From contig NZ_CP049199.1 in NCBI RefSeq assembly GCF_011045195.1, forward strand, positions 4,757,501-4,821,500: a DNA stretch of 64,000 bases. Direction: 5' to 3'. This DNA is from Caulobacter soli. Lineage in GTDB: Bacteria; Pseudomonadota; Alphaproteobacteria; Caulobacterales; Caulobacteraceae. Under the pieces are notes generated by a model, which did no database searches, was not told the DNA's origin, and saw only the letters and a list, made by a program, of their open reading frames with translations. Below, one piece after another: positions 1 through 8,858 of the stretch. The position numbers and the translations under genes are program-made. Within the stretch, counting starts at the first letter, position 1; every line of letters begins with the position of its first letter.

Positions 1-572
1 ACGACGGCCACCAGAACCCCGACCTGCGCAAGACCCTGTCGCTGGTGGTGGTCGACGGCGAGACCCGCGACGACGAGTGGCCGTTCGGCGACGGCAAGGT
101 GTTCCCCGCCGGCCCGATGCGCGAGCCGCTGGCCGTCAGCCTGGCCCGCACCGACGCGGTGATCGTGCTGCTGCCCGACGACCTGCCGGCCGCCGATCCG
201 GCGCTGCTGGCGCTGTTCGGAGACACCCCGGTGCTGATCGCCCGGCTGGAGCCCGCCGTCCCGCCGCCCAAGGGCCGCCAGGTCGGCTTCGCCGGCATCG
301 GCAAGCCCTGGAAGGTCGAACGCGCCCTCAAGGCCGCCGGCTGCCACTTGGTCGACTTCGCGCCCTATCCCGATCATGGCGACTATGACGAGGCGACGCT
401 GCAGTTTTTGGCCGACCGCGCCGCGACCTACAGCGCCGGCCTGGTGACGACCGAGAAGGACTGGGTGCGACTGCCCCAGGCCTGGCGGGACAAGGTCACG
501 GCCTGGCCGGTGCGGGCGCGGTTCGAGGAAGAGCACGTGCTGGCGGCGGTGCTGGAGAGCGTGGGGTTGTAG
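1..572 (+). CDS. lpxK: Tetraacyldisaccharide 4'-kinase LpxK, C-terminal part
   Basis: The frame is open from the left edge of the window, so this is only the last 190 residues of a protein of usually about 330. It opens with DDGHQNP, the conserved motif of LpxK that follows the nucleotide-binding region, and later shows the TTEKDWVRL segment that is conserved near the end of the family. LpxK phosphorylates the 4' position of tetraacyldisaccharide-1-phosphate at the inner face of the inner membrane, making lipid IVA. The gene ends just before a palindromic repeat. kdsB, another LPS gene, lies elsewhere in the window, so LPS genes are not clustered here. The assignment is secure; the N-terminus is simply outside the window. 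Confidence 0.93.
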   Translation, partial: DGHQNPDLRKTLSLVVVDGETRDDEWPFGDGKVFPAGPMREPLAVSLARTDAVIVLLPDDLPAADPALLALFGDTPVLIARLEPAVPPPKGRQVGFAGIGKPWKVERALKAAGCHLVDFAPYPDHGDYDEATLQFLADRAATYSAGLVTTEKDWVRLPQAWRDKVTAWPVRARFEEEHVLAAVLESVGL

Positions 573-573
573 T

Positions 574-695
574 CACTTGCCCCCACCTGGCGGCTTCGCC
601 GCCTGTCCGCCCCCACAGGGGGCGGAGGACGAAACGCGCAGCCTCTTCCCCCTGTGGGGGAAGACGATCGCGAAGCGATCCGTAGGGGGCAAGTG
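574..695. repeat. Composite palindromic repeat with 11-bp terminal inverted repeats
   Basis: CACTTGCCCCC at 574-584 is matched by GGGGGCAAGTG at 685-695. Inside are further palindromes: a gcggcttcgccgc hairpin, cccccacagggggcgg, ccccctgtggggg and gatcgcgaagcgatc. The same modules, in related arrangements, occur at 30409-30543, 35154-35295 and 40143-40273. It fills the gap between lpxK and the convergent phosphotransferase gene and could fold into a bidirectional terminator. Confidence 0.75.
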
Positions 696-703
696 TTCGC
701 CGC

Positions 704-1783
704 CTAGGCCCCCGCCTTCTTCGCGAACTCCCAGGCGCCTCGCGCCAGCACCGGCACCCGCGCCTCCATGATCTCGGCATGGGCGCTGGCCGCCGTCCCA
801 TCCCGGACCCGCCCGACGATCCCCTGGCAGATCCCCGCCAGCCGGAAGAGGTTGTAGCTGAAATACCAGTCCAGGTTCGGCAAACCATCGCGGCCGGTCA
901 GCTTGCAGTATTGCGCCACCGCCTCCGGAATGGTCGGCACGCCATAGGCCGTCAGGTCCGAGATCTCGGCCAGGCCGCCGCGCTGGTCGGACGGCATCAC
1001 CCAGTTCATCAGGAAGTAGCTGAAGTCGGCCAGCGGATTGCCCAGGGTCGACAGTTCCCAGTCCAGCACCGCCACCACGCGCGGCTCGGTGGCGTGCAGG
1101 ATCATGTTGTCCAGCCGATAGTCGCCATGGACGATCGAGGTCATCTCATCGGCGGGACAGCTGGCCGGCAGGAATTCGATCAGGCGGTCCATGTCCTCGA
1201 TCGTCCTGGTCTCGGACGCCTTGTACTGCTTGGTCCAGCGGTCGATCTGGCGGGCGAAGTAGTTGCCCGGCTTGCCGTAGTCGGCCAGGCCGACGGCGGC
1301 GTAGTCGACATTGTGCAGGGCGGCCAGGGTGGCGATCTCGGCCTCGTAGATCGCCCGGCGCTCGGCGGGCGCGTAGTCGGGCAAGGTGCCGTCCCACAGG
1401 ATCCGGCCTTCCACATTGTCCATCACGTAGAAGATCGTGCCGATCACCTCCTCGTCCATGCACAGGGCGTAGGCCTTGGCGACGGGGAAATCGGCCTTGT
1501 TGAGGCCCGAGATCACCTTGAACTCGCGGTCGACGGCGTGGGCGCTGGGCAGCAGCTTGCCCGGCGGCTTGCGGCGCAGGACATACTTCTTGGCCGGCGT
1601 GACCAGCTGATAGGTCGGGTTGGACTGGCCGCCCTTGAACTGCCGCACCTCCAGCGGGCCGGCATAGCCTTCGACGTTCGCTTCCAGCCAGCTCGCCAGC
1701 CTGGCCTCGTCAATGGCGTGGCGCGGGTCGACGGGCTTGGTTCCGGAATTCAGATCCTGGGCGGACTGTTCGGCGGCGGCCAT
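704..1783 (-). CDS. Phosphotransferase family protein (APH/ACAD10-like)
   Basis: A 359-residue aminoglycoside-phosphotransferase-fold protein. It has an N-terminal lobe with the FKGGQSNPTYQL nucleotide loop and YVLRRKPPGKLL (lysine region), the catalytic HGDYRLDNMI loop, and the metal-binding LDWELSTLGNPLADFSYFL segment. This form, with PPGKLLPSAHAVDREF, is the one found fused or linked to acyl-CoA dehydrogenases (ACAD10/11-like) and is thought to act on hydroxyacyl-type substrates rather than antibiotics; the real substrate here is unknown. I chose ATG at 1783 because GGGGAG lies about 8 bases upstream; a longer frame exists but has no ribosome site and runs through a palindromic repeat. It is monocistronic as far as can be seen and faces lpxK. 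Confidence 0.85.
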   Translation of the reverse strand: MAAAEQSAQDLNSGTKPVDPRHAIDEARLASWLEANVEGYAGPLEVRQFKGGQSNPTYQLVTPAKKYVLRRKPPGKLLPSAHAVDREFKVISGLNKADFPVAKAYALCMDEEVIGTIFYVMDNVEGRILWDGTLPDYAPAERRAIYEAEIATLAALHNVDYAAVGLADYGKPGNYFARQIDRWTKQYKASETRTIEDMDRLIEFLPASCPADEMTSIVHGDYRLDNMILHATEPRVVAVLDWELSTLGNPLADFSYFLMNWVMPSDQRGGLAEISDLTAYGVPTIPEAVAQYCKLTGRDGLPNLDWYFSYNLFRLAGICQGIVGRVRDGTAASAHAEIMEARVPVLARGAWEFAKKAGA

Positions 1784-1867
1784 GCGCTTACTCCCCAACG
1801 CTTGTTTGAAAGGGAGTTTAGAGGGTGGGGCGTAGGGCGCAAGCTTCGATGGCGCCGTGCGCGGGAC

Positions 1868-1893
1868 GGGGACAGACACATGTGCCTGTCCCC
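1868..1893. repeat. 26-bp near-perfect palindrome, GGGGACA...TGTCCCC family
   Basis: Arms GGGGACAGACAC and GTGCCTGTCCCC around a central AT. Three more palindromes of exactly the same length and the same GGGGAC/GTCCCC ends lie at 3593-3618, 28327-28352 and 28402-28427. It sits between purD and the phosphotransferase gene. Confidence 0.8.
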
Positions 1894-1909
1894 AACCGTA
1901 TCTCGACGC

Positions 1910-3196
1910 CTACGCGTGCTGGCTCAGCGCCCGCCAGCCGATGTCGGAGCGATAGAACCCGCCCTCCAGCGACACCGTGCCCAGGGCCGCATAGGCCACG
2001 TCGCGGGCTTCGTGCAGCGTCGCCCCCAGGGCGCAGACGTTCAGCACCCGGCCGCCGGCGGCGACTAGGCGGCCCTCGAACTCGCGGGCCGTGCCGGCGT
2101 GGAAGATCACGGCCTCGCCGCCGAAGTCGGCGTCGGCGCCCAGGATCCGGCCGCCGGTCTTGGGCGCGTCGGGATAGCCCTCGGCGGCCAGGACGACGCA
2201 GATCGCCGCCTCGTCGCGCCAGACCGGCTTGTCGGCCGAGGCCAGCTCGCCCTTGGCGGCGGCCAGCAGGATCGGCACCAGATCGCTTTCCAGCCGCAGC
2301 ATCAGCGTCTGGCATTCGGGATCGCCGAAGCGGGCGTTGTACTCGACCAGCTTCGGCCCCGTGGGCGTCAGCATCAGGCCGGCATAGAGCACGCCCACAT
2401 AGGGGCAGCCCTCGGCGGCCATGCCCTCGACGGTGGGAACCACCAGCTCGCGCCAGGCCTGCTCGATCAGGGCGTCGGTCAGGACGGGCGGCGGCGAATA
2501 GGTGCCCATGCCGCCGGTGTTGGGACCCTCGTCGCCATTATAGGCCCGCTTGTGATCCTGGGCGGCGCCGAACAGCACGGCGGTCTTGCCGTCGCAGATC
2601 GCGAAGAGGGAGGCCTCCTCGCCGTGCATGAACTCCTCGATCACCACCCGCGCCCCGGCCGAGCCGAAACGGCCGCCCAGCATGTCCAGCACGGCGGCGT
2701 CCGCCTCGGCGCGCGTCGCGGCGATCACCACGCCCTTGCCGGCCGCCAGGCCGTCGGCCTTGATCACGAACGGCGCGTCCAGGGTGTCCAGGAACGTGCC
2801 GGCCGAGGCCGCGTCGGTGAACACGCCATAGGCCGCCGTCGGCAGGCCGTGGCGGGCGCAGAAGTCCTTGGTGAAGGCCTTGGAGGTCTCCAGCCGCGCG
2901 GCCTGGGCGCTGCCGCCGAAACAGGGGATGCCGACCTTGGCCAGTTCGTCGGCCAGACCGACCTCCAGCGCCGATTCCGGGCCGACCACGACGAGATCGG
3001 CGGCGATCTCCTGGGCCAGGGCCACCAGCCCCGCCACGTCGAGGACCTTCACCGCCCGCAGTTCGGCGACCTGCTCGATGCCCGGATTGCCCGGGGCGGC
3101 GACAAGGCGGCCGCACAGCGGCGACTGGGCGATCTTCCAGGCCAGGGCGTGTTCACGACCGCCGGACCCGACGAGGAGGATGTTCAGCTTTTCCAT
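1910..3196 (-). CDS. purD: Phosphoribosylamine--glycine ligase
   Basis: Makes glycinamide ribonucleotide from phosphoribosylamine, glycine and ATP, the second step of de novo purine synthesis in the cytosol. The 428-residue protein has the usual family length. It starts with the N-domain glycine motif LLVGSGGREHALAWK, followed by the PGNPGI loop; the ATP-grasp region shows PFVIKADGLAAGKGV, and the signature RFGDPECQ lies in the C-terminal half. The ATG at 3196 gives the normal N-terminus directly. There is no other purine gene beside it; it is divergent from the small gene at 3407. Confidence 0.96.
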   Translation of the reverse strand: MEKLNILLVGSGGREHALAWKIAQSPLCGRLVAAPGNPGIEQVAELRAVKVLDVAGLVALAQEIAADLVVVGPESALEVGLADELAKVGIPCFGGSAQAARLETSKAFTKDFCARHGLPTAAYGVFTDAASAGTFLDTLDAPFVIKADGLAAGKGVVIAATRAEADAAVLDMLGGRFGSAGARVVIEEFMHGEEASLFAICDGKTAVLFGAAQDHKRAYNGDEGPNTGGMGTYSPPPVLTDALIEQAWRELVVPTVEGMAAEGCPYVGVLYAGLMLTPTGPKLVEYNARFGDPECQTLMLRLESDLVPILLAAAKGELASADKPVWRDEAAICVVLAAEGYPDAPKTGGRILGADADFGGEAVIFHAGTAREFEGRLVAAGGRVLNVCALGATLHEARDVAYAALGTVSLEGGFYRSDIGWRALSQHA

Positions 3197-3406
3197 GAGG
3201 CCGGGGTGTCGCGCGGCAACCGCGCCGGGTCAAGGCCGCGGGACCGAGGCGGCGCCCCGCCGGACACGCCATGACGATCCGCTACGCCGGCTGGAGCGCA
3301 CGTCCCCGGCCGGCGGCTTTCCAACGCGGCGTGGGAGTGGTCATGTGTTCGTCATCGGCCATCGCCTAGTCTCACCGCGTCCGGCGTCGCCGGTTTGGGG
3401 AAATCC

Positions 3407-3577
3407 ATGAAGCCTCCGATCAAGCGCCTGAGCGACCTGAAGCCGTCGGCGGAGCCGGCCGGCGCCTATGCCCGCCCCACTCCGAAGGTGGCCCGGCGCA
3501 AGAGCGCCAAGGTGCTGACCGACGAGGAACGGGCGGCCTTCCTGGCCTCACGGCCGGATCTCGCGCCCAAGGGGTAG
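3407..3577 (+). CDS. Small basic conserved-type protein, 56 aa, function unknown
   Basis: The peptide MKPPIKRLSDLKPSAEPAG continues to a lysine/arginine-rich middle (KVARRKSAKVL) and an acidic-then-hydrophobic tail (TDEERAAFLASRPDLAPKG). An ATG at 3407 preceded by GGGGAA at a spacing of about 5 bases is a better start than an in-frame TTG at 3395. No signal peptide or membrane segment is visible. The codon pattern is that of the neighbours, with a strong third-position GC bias, which supports it being real. I do not recognise the family; a short cytosolic nucleic-acid-associated protein would fit the charge but that is a guess. Confidence 0.6.
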   Translation: MKPPIKRLSDLKPSAEPAGAYARPTPKVARRKSAKVLTDEERAAFLASRPDLAPKG

Positions 3578-3592
3578 GTCACGACAACAAAT

Positions 3593-3618
3593 GGGGACAT
3601 ACGCATGCGTGTGTCCCC
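3593..3618. repeat. 26-bp palindrome, GGGGACA...TGTCCCC family (copy 2)
   Basis: Arms GGGGACATACGCA and TGCGTGTGTCCCC. It lies between the 56-aa gene and the phoB terminator. Confidence 0.8.
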
Positions 3619-3627
3619 CAAACGCCA

Positions 3628-3655
3628 ACAGCCCCGACCTCTCGGCCGGGGCTGT
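3628..3655 (-). terminator. Hairpin downstream of phoB
   Basis: On the minus strand ACAGCCCCGGCC and GGTCGGGGCTGT pair, with one G-U, around a GAGA loop, 27 bases past the phoB stop. The T-run after the stem is weak (tggcgttt). It may serve both the convergent 56-aa gene and the pst-pho operon. Confidence 0.6.
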
Positions 3656-3681
3656 CGCGATTCCAGCGCGGATCCGCCGCC

Positions 3682-4374
3682 TTAAGCCGCGTCGAGATCC
3701 AGCGAATAGCCCGCCGAACGCACGGTGCGGATCGGGTCGCCGTCCACGTCGCCGTTCAGCGCCTTGCGCAGGCGGCCGATGTGGACGTCGACGGTGCGCG
3801 CCTCGACATAGACGTCCGAGCCCCAGACGGCGTCCAGCAGCTGTTCGCGGCTGAACACCCGGCCCGGATGCTGCATCAGGTAGTCGAGCAGGCGGAACTC
3901 GGTCGGGCCGAGGTGGACTTCCTTGCCCTGGCGCTTCACGCGGTGGGCGACGCGGTCGATGACGATGTCGCCGACCGTGATGCGGTCGTCGGCCAGGCCC
4001 GGGCGGATGCGGCGCAGGACGGCGCGGACGCGGGCGGTCAGCTCGATCATCGAGAACGGCTTGACCACATAGTCGTCGGCGCCGGTGTCGAGACCGCGGA
4101 TCCGGTCGCTCTCCTCGCCGCGCGCCGTCAGCATGATGATCGGCACGTTGCGGGTTTCGGAGCGGCCGCGCAGGCGGCGGCAGACCTCGATGCCCGAGAC
4201 CTTGGGCAGCATCCAGTCCAGGATCACCAGGTCGGGCGCGCGCTCCGAAGCCATGGTCAGGGCTTCTTCGCCATCGCCGGCCACGCCGACGACATAGCCT
4301 TCCTTGTCGAGATTGTAGTGCAGCAGGGTGGCCAGGGCGTCTTCGTCTTCGACCACCAGAACGTACGGAGTCAC
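3682..4374 (-). CDS. phoB: Phosphate regulon response regulator PhoB
   Basis: A 230-residue OmpR/PhoB-class regulator. The receiver domain (about 1-120) has the acidic pair in VVEDED, phospho-acceptor Asp53 in VILDWMLP, the conserved Thr in MLTARG, and Lys in DDYVVKPF. The winged-helix DNA-binding domain (about 130-228) ends with the recognition region REQLLDAVWGSDVYVEARTVD and RTVRSAGYSLD. Phosphorylated by PhoR on phosphate starvation, it binds Pho boxes such as the one at 8830-8858. It is the last gene of the phoR-pst-phoU cluster, 16 bases after phoU. Confidence 0.96.
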   Translation of the reverse strand: MTPYVLVVEDEDALATLLHYNLDKEGYVVGVAGDGEEALTMASERAPDLVILDWMLPKVSGIEVCRRLRGRSETRNVPIIMLTARGEESDRIRGLDTGADDYVVKPFSMIELTARVRAVLRRIRPGLADDRITVGDIVIDRVAHRVKRQGKEVHLGPTEFRLLDYLMQHPGRVFSREQLLDAVWGSDVYVEARTVDVHIGRLRKALNGDVDGDPIRTVRSAGYSLDLDAA

Positions 4375-4389
4375 TTCGGCCTACCCTCT

Positions 4390-5079
4390 TTAGTTCGACA
4401 GCTCGAGCTTGGGACGCTGCGAGATGATCTCTTCGCCCGTCAGCTCGAAATGGATGATCTCGGCGATGTTGGTGGCGTGGTCGCCGATGCGCTCAAGGTT
4501 CTTGGCCACGAACAGCAGGTGGGCGCACGGATTGATCGTCCGGGGGTCGCCCATCATGTAGGTCAGCAGTTCGCGGAAGATGGCGTTGTAGTGCTCGTCG
4601 ACCTCTTCGTCGCGGCCCCAGACGCCGATGGCGCGCTGCAGGTCCGACGAGGTGTAGGCGTCCAGCACGTCCTTCAGGCGGCCCTGGACCAGGCGGCCCA
4701 TGCGCTCGATCGAGCGGGTCAGGGCGCTCATCGGATCGGCTTCGGTCAGGATCAGGGCGCGCTTGCCGATGTTCTTGGCCATGTCGCCGCAGCGTTCCAG
4801 GCTCATCGAGATCTTCAGGGCGGCGACGGCGTGGCGCAGGTCCACGGCCATCGGCTGGCGCAGGGCGATCAGCTTGAAGGCCTTGCGCTCGATCTCGCCC
4901 TGCAGGGCGTCGAGGCGCTCGTCGCGGGCCACGACCTGCTGGGCCAGGGGCGCGTCGCGGCGGGCGATGCAGTCGATGGCGTCGGCGACCTGGGCCTCGG
5001 CCAGGCCGCCCATGCGGGTGACCTCGGCCGTGAGGTGGTTCAGCTCTTCGCCGTAGGACTTGACGGTATGCTCGGTCAT
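4390..5079 (-). CDS. phoU: Phosphate signalling accessory protein PhoU
   Basis: 229 residues, two three-helix PhoU domains in tandem. The metal-binding E/DxxxD motifs are seen as LERCGDMAKNI in the first half and LERIGDHATNI in the second. PhoU links the state of the PstSCAB transporter to PhoR and keeps the kinase quiet in high phosphate. The open frame runs further upstream into pstB, but MTEHTVKSYGEELNHL at 5079 is the family N-terminus and lies 17 bases after the pstB stop. Confidence 0.95.
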   Translation of the reverse strand: MTEHTVKSYGEELNHLTAEVTRMGGLAEAQVADAIDCIARRDAPLAQQVVARDERLDALQGEIERKAFKLIALRQPMAVDLRHAVAALKISMSLERCGDMAKNIGKRALILTEADPMSALTRSIERMGRLVQGRLKDVLDAYTSSDLQRAIGVWGRDEEVDEHYNAIFRELLTYMMGDPRTINPCAHLLFVAKNLERIGDHATNIAEIIHFELTGEEIISQRPKLELSN

Positions 5080-5096
5080 GTCGGGGTCCTTACCGG

Positions 5097-5993
5097 TTAG
5101 CCGAAGCGGCCGGTGATGTAGTCTTGCGTGCGGGTGTCGCGGGGATTGGTGAACATCTCCTCGGTCGGACCGCTTTCGACCAGCTTGCCCAGGTGGAAGA
5201 AGGCCGTCTTCTGCGAGACGCGGGCGGCCTGGGCCATCGAGTGGGTGACGATGACGATGCAGAACTGGCTGCGCAGCTCGTCGATCAGCTCCTCGATCTT
5301 GGCGGTGGCGATCGGGTCGAGGGCCGAGCAGGGCTCGTCCATCAGGATCACTTCCGGCGAGACGGCGATGGCGCGGGCGATGACCAGGCGCTGCTGCTGA
5401 CCGCCCGACAGGCCGGTGCCGGCCTGGTGCAGGCGATCGGCGACCTCGTTCCACAGGCCGGCCTTCTTCAGGCTGGCCTCGACGATGGCTTCCAGCTCGT
5501 CCTTGCGCGTGGCCAGGCCGTGGATCTTGGGGCCGTAGGCGACGTTCTCGAAGATCGTCTTGGGGAAAGGGTTCGGCTTCTGGAACACCATGCCGACGCG
5601 CGAGCGCAGCACCACCGGGTCGACGCTCTTGGCGTTGACGTCGTTGCCGTCGATCTCGATCGAACCCTGGACCTTGGCCGAGGGGATCGTGTCGTTCATG
5701 CGGTTGATGCAGCGCAGGAAGGTCGACTTGCCGCAGCCCGACGGGCCGATGAAGGCGGTGACCGACTTGGCCGGCACGTCGAGGCTGACGTCGAACAGCG
5801 CCTGCTTCTCGCCGTAGAAGACGTTGACGTCGCGGGCCCGGATCTTGAACTCGCTGGTGGTCACGTGTCCGTGGCCGGCGGGGATGGCCGAGGCCAGGGT
5901 GGGCGCGTGAGCGGCGATGGTGTCGTCGCGGTTTTCGGTCGGCATGGCGTGTCCCAGCGAAAGGGAAGAAGCGAGGGGATTGAGGAAGCTCAT
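5097..5993 (-). CDS. pstB: Phosphate ABC transporter ATP-binding protein PstB
   Basis: 298 residues. Walker A is GPSGCGKST, the Q-loop [21 protein letters not shown] is diagnostic for PstB, the signature is LSGGQQQRL, and Walker B is [13 protein letters not shown]. The first 45 or so residues are an extension not needed for the ABC fold; an internal Met at 5945 (MPTENRDD) could be the true start. It powers high-affinity phosphate import with PstC/PstA and is encoded 4 bases after pstA. The periplasmic PstS is not in this window. Confidence 0.96.
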   Translation of the reverse strand: MSFLNPLASSLSLGHAMPTENRDDTIAAHAPTLASAIPAGHGHVTTSEFKIRARDVNVFYGEKQALFDVSLDVPAKSVTAFIGPSGCGKSTFLRCINRMNDTIPSAKVQGSIEIDGNDVNAKSVDPVVLRSRVGMVFQKPNPFPKTIFENVAYGPKIHGLATRKDELEAIVEASLKKAGLWNEVADRLHQAGTGLSGGQQQRLVIARAIAVSPEVILMDEPCSALDPIATAKIEELIDELRSQFCIVIVTHSMAQAARVSQKTAFFHLGKLVESGPTEEMFTNPRDTRTQDYITGRFG

Positions 5994-5997
5994 GATC

Positions 5998-7299
5998 CTA
6001 CCACCGGCGTTCGAAGCGGCGGCGCAGGATCACGGCGGCGGCGTTCATGACGATCATGAAGACCAGCAGCACGATGATGGCGGCGGCGGTGCGTTCGTGG
6101 AAGGCGCGCTCCGAAGCGTTCTCCCAGATGAACACCTGGACGGGCAGCACGGTGGCCGAGCTGGCGAAGTTCTCCGGCGCGCCGGGCACGAAGGCGACCA
6201 TGCCGATCATCAGCAGCGGCGCGGTCTCGCCCAGGGCGTGGGCCAGCGACAGGATGGCGCCGGTCATCACGCCGGGCATGGCCAGCGGGAGCACGTGGTG
6301 GAAGACGGTCTGGGCCTTGGAGGCGCCGACGCCGAGGGCGGCTTCGCGGATCGAGGGCGGCACGGCCTTCAGCGAGCTGCGGGTGGCGATGATCACGGTC
6401 GGCAGGGCCATCAGGGCCAGCACCAGGCCGCCGACCAGCGGCGAGCCGCGCGGCACGTGCAGCCAGTTGATGAACAGGGCCAGGCCCAGCAGGCCGTAGA
6501 CGATCGACGGCACGGCGGCCAGGTTGTTGATGTTGACCTCGATGACGTCGGTCCAGCGGTTCTTCGGCGCGAACTCCTCGAGATAGACCGCGGCCAGCAC
6601 GCCCACCGGGATGGCGATCACGGCGGTGATGATCAGCATCATGGCCGAGCCGATCACCGCGCCCCAGACGCCGGCCTGTTCGGGCTCGGTGGAGTCGGAG
6701 TTGGTGAAGAACTTGGTGTTGAAGCCGGTCTTGACCGTGCCGTCGTTCTTCAGCTTGTCCAGCCAGTCCAGTTGCTGGTTGTCGAGCTTGCGGTCGCCCT
6801 CGGCGGTCGAGCGCTTGATCTCGCCCTTGTAGTAAAGGTCGGCGTCGGCCTTGACCGAACCGGTGACGTTGACCGTCTTGCCGATCAGCGAATGGTCCTT
6901 CTTGACCATCTGCAGCAGCTGGTTGCCGAAGTCGCGCGAGGTCAGATCCATGATCTTGCCGGACGTCGTGCCCAGGTCGTCGTCCTGGACGCCCAGCTTC
7001 TTCATCATCGCCTCGGCGACGATGTAGTCGAAGTTGACGCCCTCGATCGCGGTCGTGTCGATGCGCTCGGGGTTCAGATAGACCGGCACCGTCAGGGTGT
7101 GGGTCTCGAAGGTCGAGTAGCCCTGGGCGACGATGCGGCCGACCAGCACGACCAGGAAGATCATGGCGATGATGATCGCCGCGATGCCCTGGGCGCGGAA
7201 CAGCTTCTCGGAGCGGTGGCGCTTCTTGAGCAGGGCGTCGCGCGCCGACTCGGCCGGACGGGCGGCGGGAGCGCCGGGGGAGATGGCCGCGTCAGTCAT
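5998..7299 (-). CDS. pstA: Phosphate ABC transporter permease PstA (long alpha-type)
   Basis: 433 residues, against about 300 in enterobacteria. One membrane helix near residues 36-58 is followed by a soluble region of roughly 140 residues (the alphaproteobacterial DUF3333-type N-domain), then the permease core with five or so helices and the EAA loop [23 protein letters not shown]. Ends in RRRFERRW. It overlaps the end of pstC by 8 bases, which implies coupled translation. Function: one half of the inner membrane phosphate channel. Confidence 0.95.
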   Translation of the reverse strand: MTDAAISPGAPAARPAESARDALLKKRHRSEKLFRAQGIAAIIIAMIFLVVLVGRIVAQGYSTFETHTLTVPVYLNPERIDTTAIEGVNFDYIVAEAMMKKLGVQDDDLGTTSGKIMDLTSRDFGNQLLQMVKKDHSLIGKTVNVTGSVKADADLYYKGEIKRSTAEGDRKLDNQQLDWLDKLKNDGTVKTGFNTKFFTNSDSTEPEQAGVWGAVIGSAMMLIITAVIAIPVGVLAAVYLEEFAPKNRWTDVIEVNINNLAAVPSIVYGLLGLALFINWLHVPRGSPLVGGLVLALMALPTVIIATRSSLKAVPPSIREAALGVGASKAQTVFHHVLPLAMPGVMTGAILSLAHALGETAPLLMIGMVAFVPGAPENFASSATVLPVQVFIWENASERAFHERTAAAIIVLLVFMIVMNAAAVILRRRFERRW

Positions 7300-8734
7300 A
7301 TTGTTCCCGGTACTTCTGGACGATGCGCAGGGCGATGATGTTGAGGCCGAGGGTGACCACGAACAGGGTCAGACCCAGGCCGAAGGCCGACAGGGTCTTG
7401 GGGCTGTCGAACTCCTGGTCGCCGGTCAGCAGGGTGACGATCTGGACGGTCACGGTGGTGACGGTGTCCAGCGGGTTGGCGGTCAGCTTGGCCTGCAGGC
7501 CGGCGGCCATGGTCACGATCATGGTCTCGCCGACGGCGCGGGACACGGCCAGCAGCATGGCGGCCATGATGCCCGGCAGGGCGGCGGGCAGGACCACCTT
7601 CTTGACGGTCTCGGACTTGGTCGCGCCCATGGCGTAGCTGCCGTCGCGGAGCGATTGGGGCACGGCGTTGATGATGTCGTCCGACAGCGAGGAGACGAAG
7701 GGGATCAGCATGATGCCCATCACCACCCCGGCCACCAGGGCCATCTGGTTCTGAACCTGCATCAGGTACTGGGCCAGGTCGTCGAGCGGGCCGCCGGCCA
7801 GGCTGGCGCCGATGCCGTTGAAGAAGGCCCGGAAGATCGGGCCCACGGTCAGGGCGGCGAAGAAGCCGTAGACCACGGTCGGCACGCCGGCCAGGATCTC
7901 CAGCAGCGGCTTGATCGTCGAGCGCAGGCCGCGACCGGCGTATTCCGAAAGGTAGATGGCCGAGTAGAGGCCGATTGGCGCGGCCACCAGCATGGCGATC
8001 ATCATCACCAGGAAGGTGCCGGCGAACAGCGGCACGGCTCCGAAGGCGCCCGACGAGGCCACCTGGTCGGCGCGCATGGCGATCTGCGGGGCCCATTCGG
8101 TGCCGAACAGGAAGCTGAGCGGCGACACGCTCTGGAAGAAGCGCCAGCTTTCCCAGATCAGCGACATCACGATGCCGAGCGTGGTCAGGACGGCGGCGAC
8201 CGAACAGGCGATCAGAACGCCGGCGATCCAGCCTTCGACCCGGTTGCGGGCGCGGAATTCGGTGTTGATGCGCGGGGTGGCCAGCAGGAAGCCGGCCAGG
8301 GCCAGCAGGCCGGCCAGGCCCAGGACCGAGTAGCTGACGATGCCGTCGATGCGCTTGGCCTCGACCACCTTGGCGTCGAAGGCGGCCTTCAGGGCGCCGT
8401 CATACGACACCTCGCTGGCGGCCTGGCCGATGGCGATGGCGTTGACGTCGCTGAAGAACACGTCTTGACGATCCGGGGTCAGGGCTTGGACAGCCGCCGG
8501 CCGCTGGGCCTGCAGCATGGCGTCCTCGACCCGGCCGCCGAAAGTGGCGCCCAGCAGGAGCAGCAGCGCCGCCGGCGCGCCGGCCCACAGGGCCGCGTAC
8601 ACGCCGTAATAGTTCGGCAGCGAGTGAAGTTTGGCCGCGGAGCCGCCGGAGGACTTCAACGCGCGGCTTCGGCCGGCCATGAAAGCCGCGCCGGAGAACA
8701 GGGCGAGGAAAAGGAGCGAGAGCCAGGTCAGCAT
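7292..8734 (-). CDS. pstC: Phosphate ABC transporter permease PstC (long form)
   Basis: 480 residues. An N-terminal part with helices near 1-20 and 45-65 and a soluble stretch of about 90 residues precedes the classical permease core (about 150-480) with the EAA loop DGSYAMGATKSETVKKVVLPAALPG. The track frame begins at 8797 but MLTWLSLLFLALFSG at 8734 is a typical membrane N-terminus. First gene of the pst operon after phoR; the Pho box at 8830-8858 lies about 96 bases upstream. Confidence 0.95.
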   Translation of the reverse strand: MLTWLSLLFLALFSGAAFMAGRSRALKSSGGSAAKLHSLPNYYGVYAALWAGAPAALLLLLGATFGGRVEDAMLQAQRPAAVQALTPDRQDVFFSDVNAIAIGQAASEVSYDGALKAAFDAKVVEAKRIDGIVSYSVLGLAGLLALAGFLLATPRINTEFRARNRVEGWIAGVLIACSVAAVLTTLGIVMSLIWESWRFFQSVSPLSFLFGTEWAPQIAMRADQVASSGAFGAVPLFAGTFLVMMIAMLVAAPIGLYSAIYLSEYAGRGLRSTIKPLLEILAGVPTVVYGFFAALTVGPIFRAFFNGIGASLAGGPLDDLAQYLMQVQNQMALVAGVVMGIMLIPFVSSLSDDIINAVPQSLRDGSYAMGATKSETVKKVVLPAALPGIMAAMLLAVSRAVGETMIVTMAAGLQAKLTANPLDTVTTVTVQIVTLLTGDQEFDSPKTLSAFGLGLTLFVVTLGLNIIALRIVQKYREQYD

Positions 8735-8829
8735 GCGTGCGGCGGGGTCTTGCGCGAAGGGATGCGGTGACGGCGCACAGCGCGCCGTACCGCCCACGCC
8801 GATCTATGCCGGGCGGGCGCCGACCTTAT

Positions 8830-8858
8830 GCGACGTTTTCACGACAGTTTTGCGACAG
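8830..8858 (-). promoter_or_regulatory. Pho box (PhoB binding site) ahead of pstC
   Basis: Read on the minus strand: CTGTCGC-AAAA-CTGTCGT-GAAA-ACGTCGC, three 7-mers separated by 4-base A-rich spacers. This matches the 11-base direct-repeat architecture of PhoB sites (CTGTCAT-type heptamers). It overlaps the last codons of phoR, whose stop codon is at 8839-8841, so the pst promoter is embedded in the phoR 3' end and pstCAB-phoUB can be induced separately from phoR. Confidence 0.85.

Noticed and set aside
704..1783. Antibiotic resistance phosphotransferase
   Set aside because: The fold is APH-like but the PPGKLLPSAHAVDREF type belongs to the ACAD10-related housekeeping group; no linkage to mobile DNA.
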